From positions 110,003 to 174,002 of the forward strand of contig NZ_JAGFNS010000003.1 in NCBI RefSeq assembly GCF_017592555.1: 64,000 nucleotides of DNA. The letters are read 5' to 3'. This document shows positions 62,507 through 64,000 of the stretch, one piece after another. The notes under the pieces are model-generated. The model made no database searches and had not been told where the DNA came from. It was given only the letters and a program-made list of their open reading frames with translations. Every line of letters starts with the position of its first letter. Positions within the stretch are counted from its first letter, which is position 1. This DNA comes from Actinoplanes flavus. GTDB taxonomy: Bacteria > Actinomycetota > Actinomycetes > Mycobacteriales > Micromonosporaceae. The position numbers and the translations under genes are program-made.

Positions 62507-62542
62507 AACGCCCCGCTCTCCGCACCCGGAGGGCGGGGCGTT
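62507..62542 (+). terminator. Strong terminator after acnA
   Basis: A ten-pair stem (AACGCCCCGC with GCGGGGCGTT) continues, past a single mismatch, with an inner CTCCG/CGGAG stem around a four-base loop, starting eleven bases after the acnA stop. Confidence 0.75.
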
Positions 62543-62574
62543 CCGCTTCTGCGCACCTCCTCACGATCAACTGC

Positions 62575-62972
62575 AAGATCAAAATCCCGAGGTCGCATCG
62601 GGGTGGTGGGTACAGACCGCTGCTCCCGCCGAGGGCCCGGCGCGACTCGCTGGCCGCTGGCGCGTCCAAACCGCTCCCCACCCCGGGCGACGTGCGTAAG
62701 CGGTCCCCCTCACCCCGACCCCGCCAAGCCCCCGAACACACCAGAACAGCCCTGAGAACCAGCCACGAAGATCCAACCGGCCGCCAGCACCGTCGCGAGG
62801 GGCTCGAGACAGCGCTCAGGGCCGGCCGGGGTTGAGCGTCACCGCTCACGCACGTCGCCGGGTGGGGGTGGCCGTTCCGGAGCCGCCAGGCGACTGGCCG
62901 CCCGCGCCCGGCCCTCGGCGGGAGCAGCGGTCTGTACCACCCACTCCGATGCGACCGCCCGGTCTTGATCTT
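62575..62972. repeat. About 400-bp element bounded by 62-bp inverted repeats
   Basis: The left arm (62575-62636) and right arm (62911-62972) are reverse complements over about 62 bases. The best-kept part is GGTACAGACCGCTGCTCCCG, then CCGAGGGC; the outer ends AAGATCAA are identical. The 274-base centre has no ORF. The shape resembles a MITE or a pair of intergenic repeats; no convincing target-site duplication is visible. Confidence 0.7.
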
Positions 62973-63004
62973 CGAAGCGATGCCGGCGGCCGCGCGTGGG
63001 CCGC

Positions 63005-63595
63005 TCAGGGACGGTAGCCGGTCTTGTCGGCGTCGGTGATCTCGCGCAGGATCCGGGCCGGGACGCCGGCGGCGATCACGCCGGCCGGGACGGACTTCGT
63101 GACCACGCTGCCGGAACCGATGATCGCCCCGTCGCCGATGGTCACGCCCGGGTTGATGGTGACGCCGCCGCCGACCCAGACGTCGTCCCCGATGACGACC
63201 GGTTTCGCGTAGCAGGCCCCGGCCGCCCGCTCGGCCGCGTCGACCGCGTGGTTGGAGGTGTAGACGCCGACCCGCGGCCCGAACAGCACATGGTCACCGA
63301 TGGTGATCCCGCCGCCGTCGAGCATCACGCAGTCGAAGTTGGCATAGAAGTGGTCGCCGACGCTGATGTTGAACCCGAACTCGCACCGGAACGTCGGCTC
63401 GAAGTGGCACTCCCGCCCCACCGACCGCAGCAGCCGCCGCAGGAGGGCCTCCCGCTCCGCCTGCGGCCGGCCGAAACTGTCGTTGTATTCGCTGGTCAGC
63501 AGAACGGCCCGGGCCCGGGCGCCGACGAGTTCCGGGGTCAGGTCGTTGTACATCCGCCCGGAGAGGATGTGCTCCCGCTGAGCCTCAAGCGTCAC
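63005..63595 (-). CDS. Sugar O-acetyltransferase (maltose acetyltransferase type)
   Basis: A 196-residue left-handed beta-helix acetyltransferase. The N-terminal Mac domain (ILSGRMYNDLTPELVGARAR) precedes hexapeptide repeats (ISVGDHFYANFDCVMLDGGG) with the catalytic His in TSNHAVD and VVIGDDVWVGGGVTINPGVT. It transfers acetyl from acetyl-CoA to a sugar hydroxyl. The start GTG 63595 lies six bases after TAGGAT, the leaderless pattern; GTG 63598 is the alternative. Confidence 0.9.
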   Translation of the reverse strand: MTLEAQREHILSGRMYNDLTPELVGARARAVLLTSEYNDSFGRPQAEREALLRRLLRSVGRECHFEPTFRCEFGFNISVGDHFYANFDCVMLDGGGITIGDHVLFGPRVGVYTSNHAVDAAERAAGACYAKPVVIGDDVWVGGGVTINPGVTIGDGAIIGSGSVVTKSVPAGVIAAGVPARILREITDADKTGYRP

Positions 63596-63659
63596 CACAT
63601 GATCCTAATGTCGGCGTGAACTCGGTGCGGCAAGCGCCCACCGGCACGGCCCGGGTGCT

Positions 63660-63665
63660 TAGGCT
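63660..63665 (+). promoter_or_regulatory. -10-like hexamer for a leaderless mRNA
   Basis: TAGGCT ends six bases before ATG 63672 and no ribosome site is present. Confidence 0.45.
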
Positions 63666-63671
63666 CCGGCT

Positions 63672-63917
63672 ATGGATGACAAGACTGTGCTGAGCCGCAT
63701 CAGCGATCTGGTCGACGAGGAGCACGCGCTCCGCCGCCAGCTGAGCGATGGCAAGATCTCCTCGGACGAGGAGCACACCCGCCTCCGGGAGCTGGAGGAG
63801 TCGCTGGACCAGTGCTGGGACCTGCTGCGCCGGCGCCGTGCGGCCCGCTCGGCCGGGAACGACCCCGACGCCGAGCAGGCCCACAGCGTCGACGAGGTGG
63901 AGAACTACGTGCAGTGA
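63672..63917 (+). CDS. DUF2630 family small protein
   Basis: An 81-residue charged helical protein: IHxL-type opening VLSRISDLVDEEHALRRQLS, then LRELEESLDQCWDLLRRRRA and an acidic tail. This is the pattern of the actinobacterial DUF2630 family, with no known function. It is probably a two-helix coiled coil. Confidence 0.85.
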   Translation: MDDKTVLSRISDLVDEEHALRRQLSDGKISSDEEHTRLRELEESLDQCWDLLRRRRAARSAGNDPDAEQAHSVDEVENYVQ

Positions 63918-64000
63918 GCCGGCGCCGGTCGCGGGCGCCCGGGGCGCGGCGGCCCCGGGGCGGGCCCCGGCCAGCCCCGCACCGGAGCCCCCCCGCGTAG

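Noticed and set aside
63918..64000. Short GTG frame of 28 codons at the window end
   Set aside because: Arg/Pro/Gly-only composition with no ribosome site; probably intergenic sequence.

Overview
The window is about 72% GC, with dense gene packing, frequent GTG/TTG starts and leaderless genes, and looks like the chromosome of a filamentous actinobacterium of the Micromonosporaceae type (Actinoplanes or Micromonospora relatives). Supporting signs are NgcEFG-type chitin-sugar import, a moxR-DUF58-VWA-fabG-inhA-type fabI-ferrochelatase block in the same order as in mycobacteria, actinobacterial DUF3097, DUF2630 and DUF1707 proteins, and coproporphyrin-type ferrochelatase. No rRNA, tRNA, IS element, prophage or CRISPR array is visible.

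Layout. 1-9.7 kb: the 3' part of an anthranilate/aminodeoxyisochorismate synthase-like gene cut by the window edge, a DUF457 membrane protein, a DUF1707 protein, a NarL-type two-component pair, a NUDIX gene, a 47-bp tandem repeat, a membrane diguanylate cyclase and a large GH63/MGH1-like glucosidase. 9.8-13.6 kb: metH behind an apparent S-adenosylhomocysteine riboswitch. 13.5-22.8 kb: a family-A polymerase-like gene and a seven-gene minus-strand unit with an RpiR/SIS regulator, a DasABC-like importer and an NgcEFG importer, apparently one regulon for chitin-derived amino sugars. 23.1-27 kb: a small secreted repeat protein, then murD2 divergent from murL with a translationally coupled cupin gene; this is the alternative route to D-glutamate in peptidoglycan (MurD2 adds L-Glu, MurL epimerises it).

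27-28.8 kb is a gene-free block of two tandem-repeat arrays (about 71 bp and about 103 bp), the second carrying a long imperfect hairpin in every unit. 28.8-43.5 kb: a flavohaemoglobin-like reductase with a degenerate globin part, an rRNA methyltransferase, a stomatin/NfeD pair, a serine hydrolase, an EamA transporter divergent from a MocR-type regulator whose start looks frameshifted, DUF3097, two NUDIX genes, a NagD-like phosphatase, ferrochelatase, fabI and fabG. 43.5-43.94 kb holds a three-hairpin plus-strand element, with a mini-ORF whose ribosome site is base-paired, followed by a 28-codon membrane peptide gene.

43.9-64 kb: VWA, DUF58 and MoxR genes (all coupled by ATGA overlaps), a small Cys-rich protein, two bacterial PH-domain proteins, a hotdog thioesterase, a hyaluronan-synthase-like glycosyltransferase, a PfkB kinase, a Cu/Zn-SOD-like protein, aminopeptidase P, a lipoprotein, a DUF6891-like protein, a pullulanase without a signal peptide, aconitase preceded by a DtxR/IdeR-like iron box, a roughly 400-bp element bounded by 62-bp inverted repeats, a sugar O-acetyltransferase and a DUF2630 protein. 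All functions are inferred from sequence features read by eye; no database search was run.
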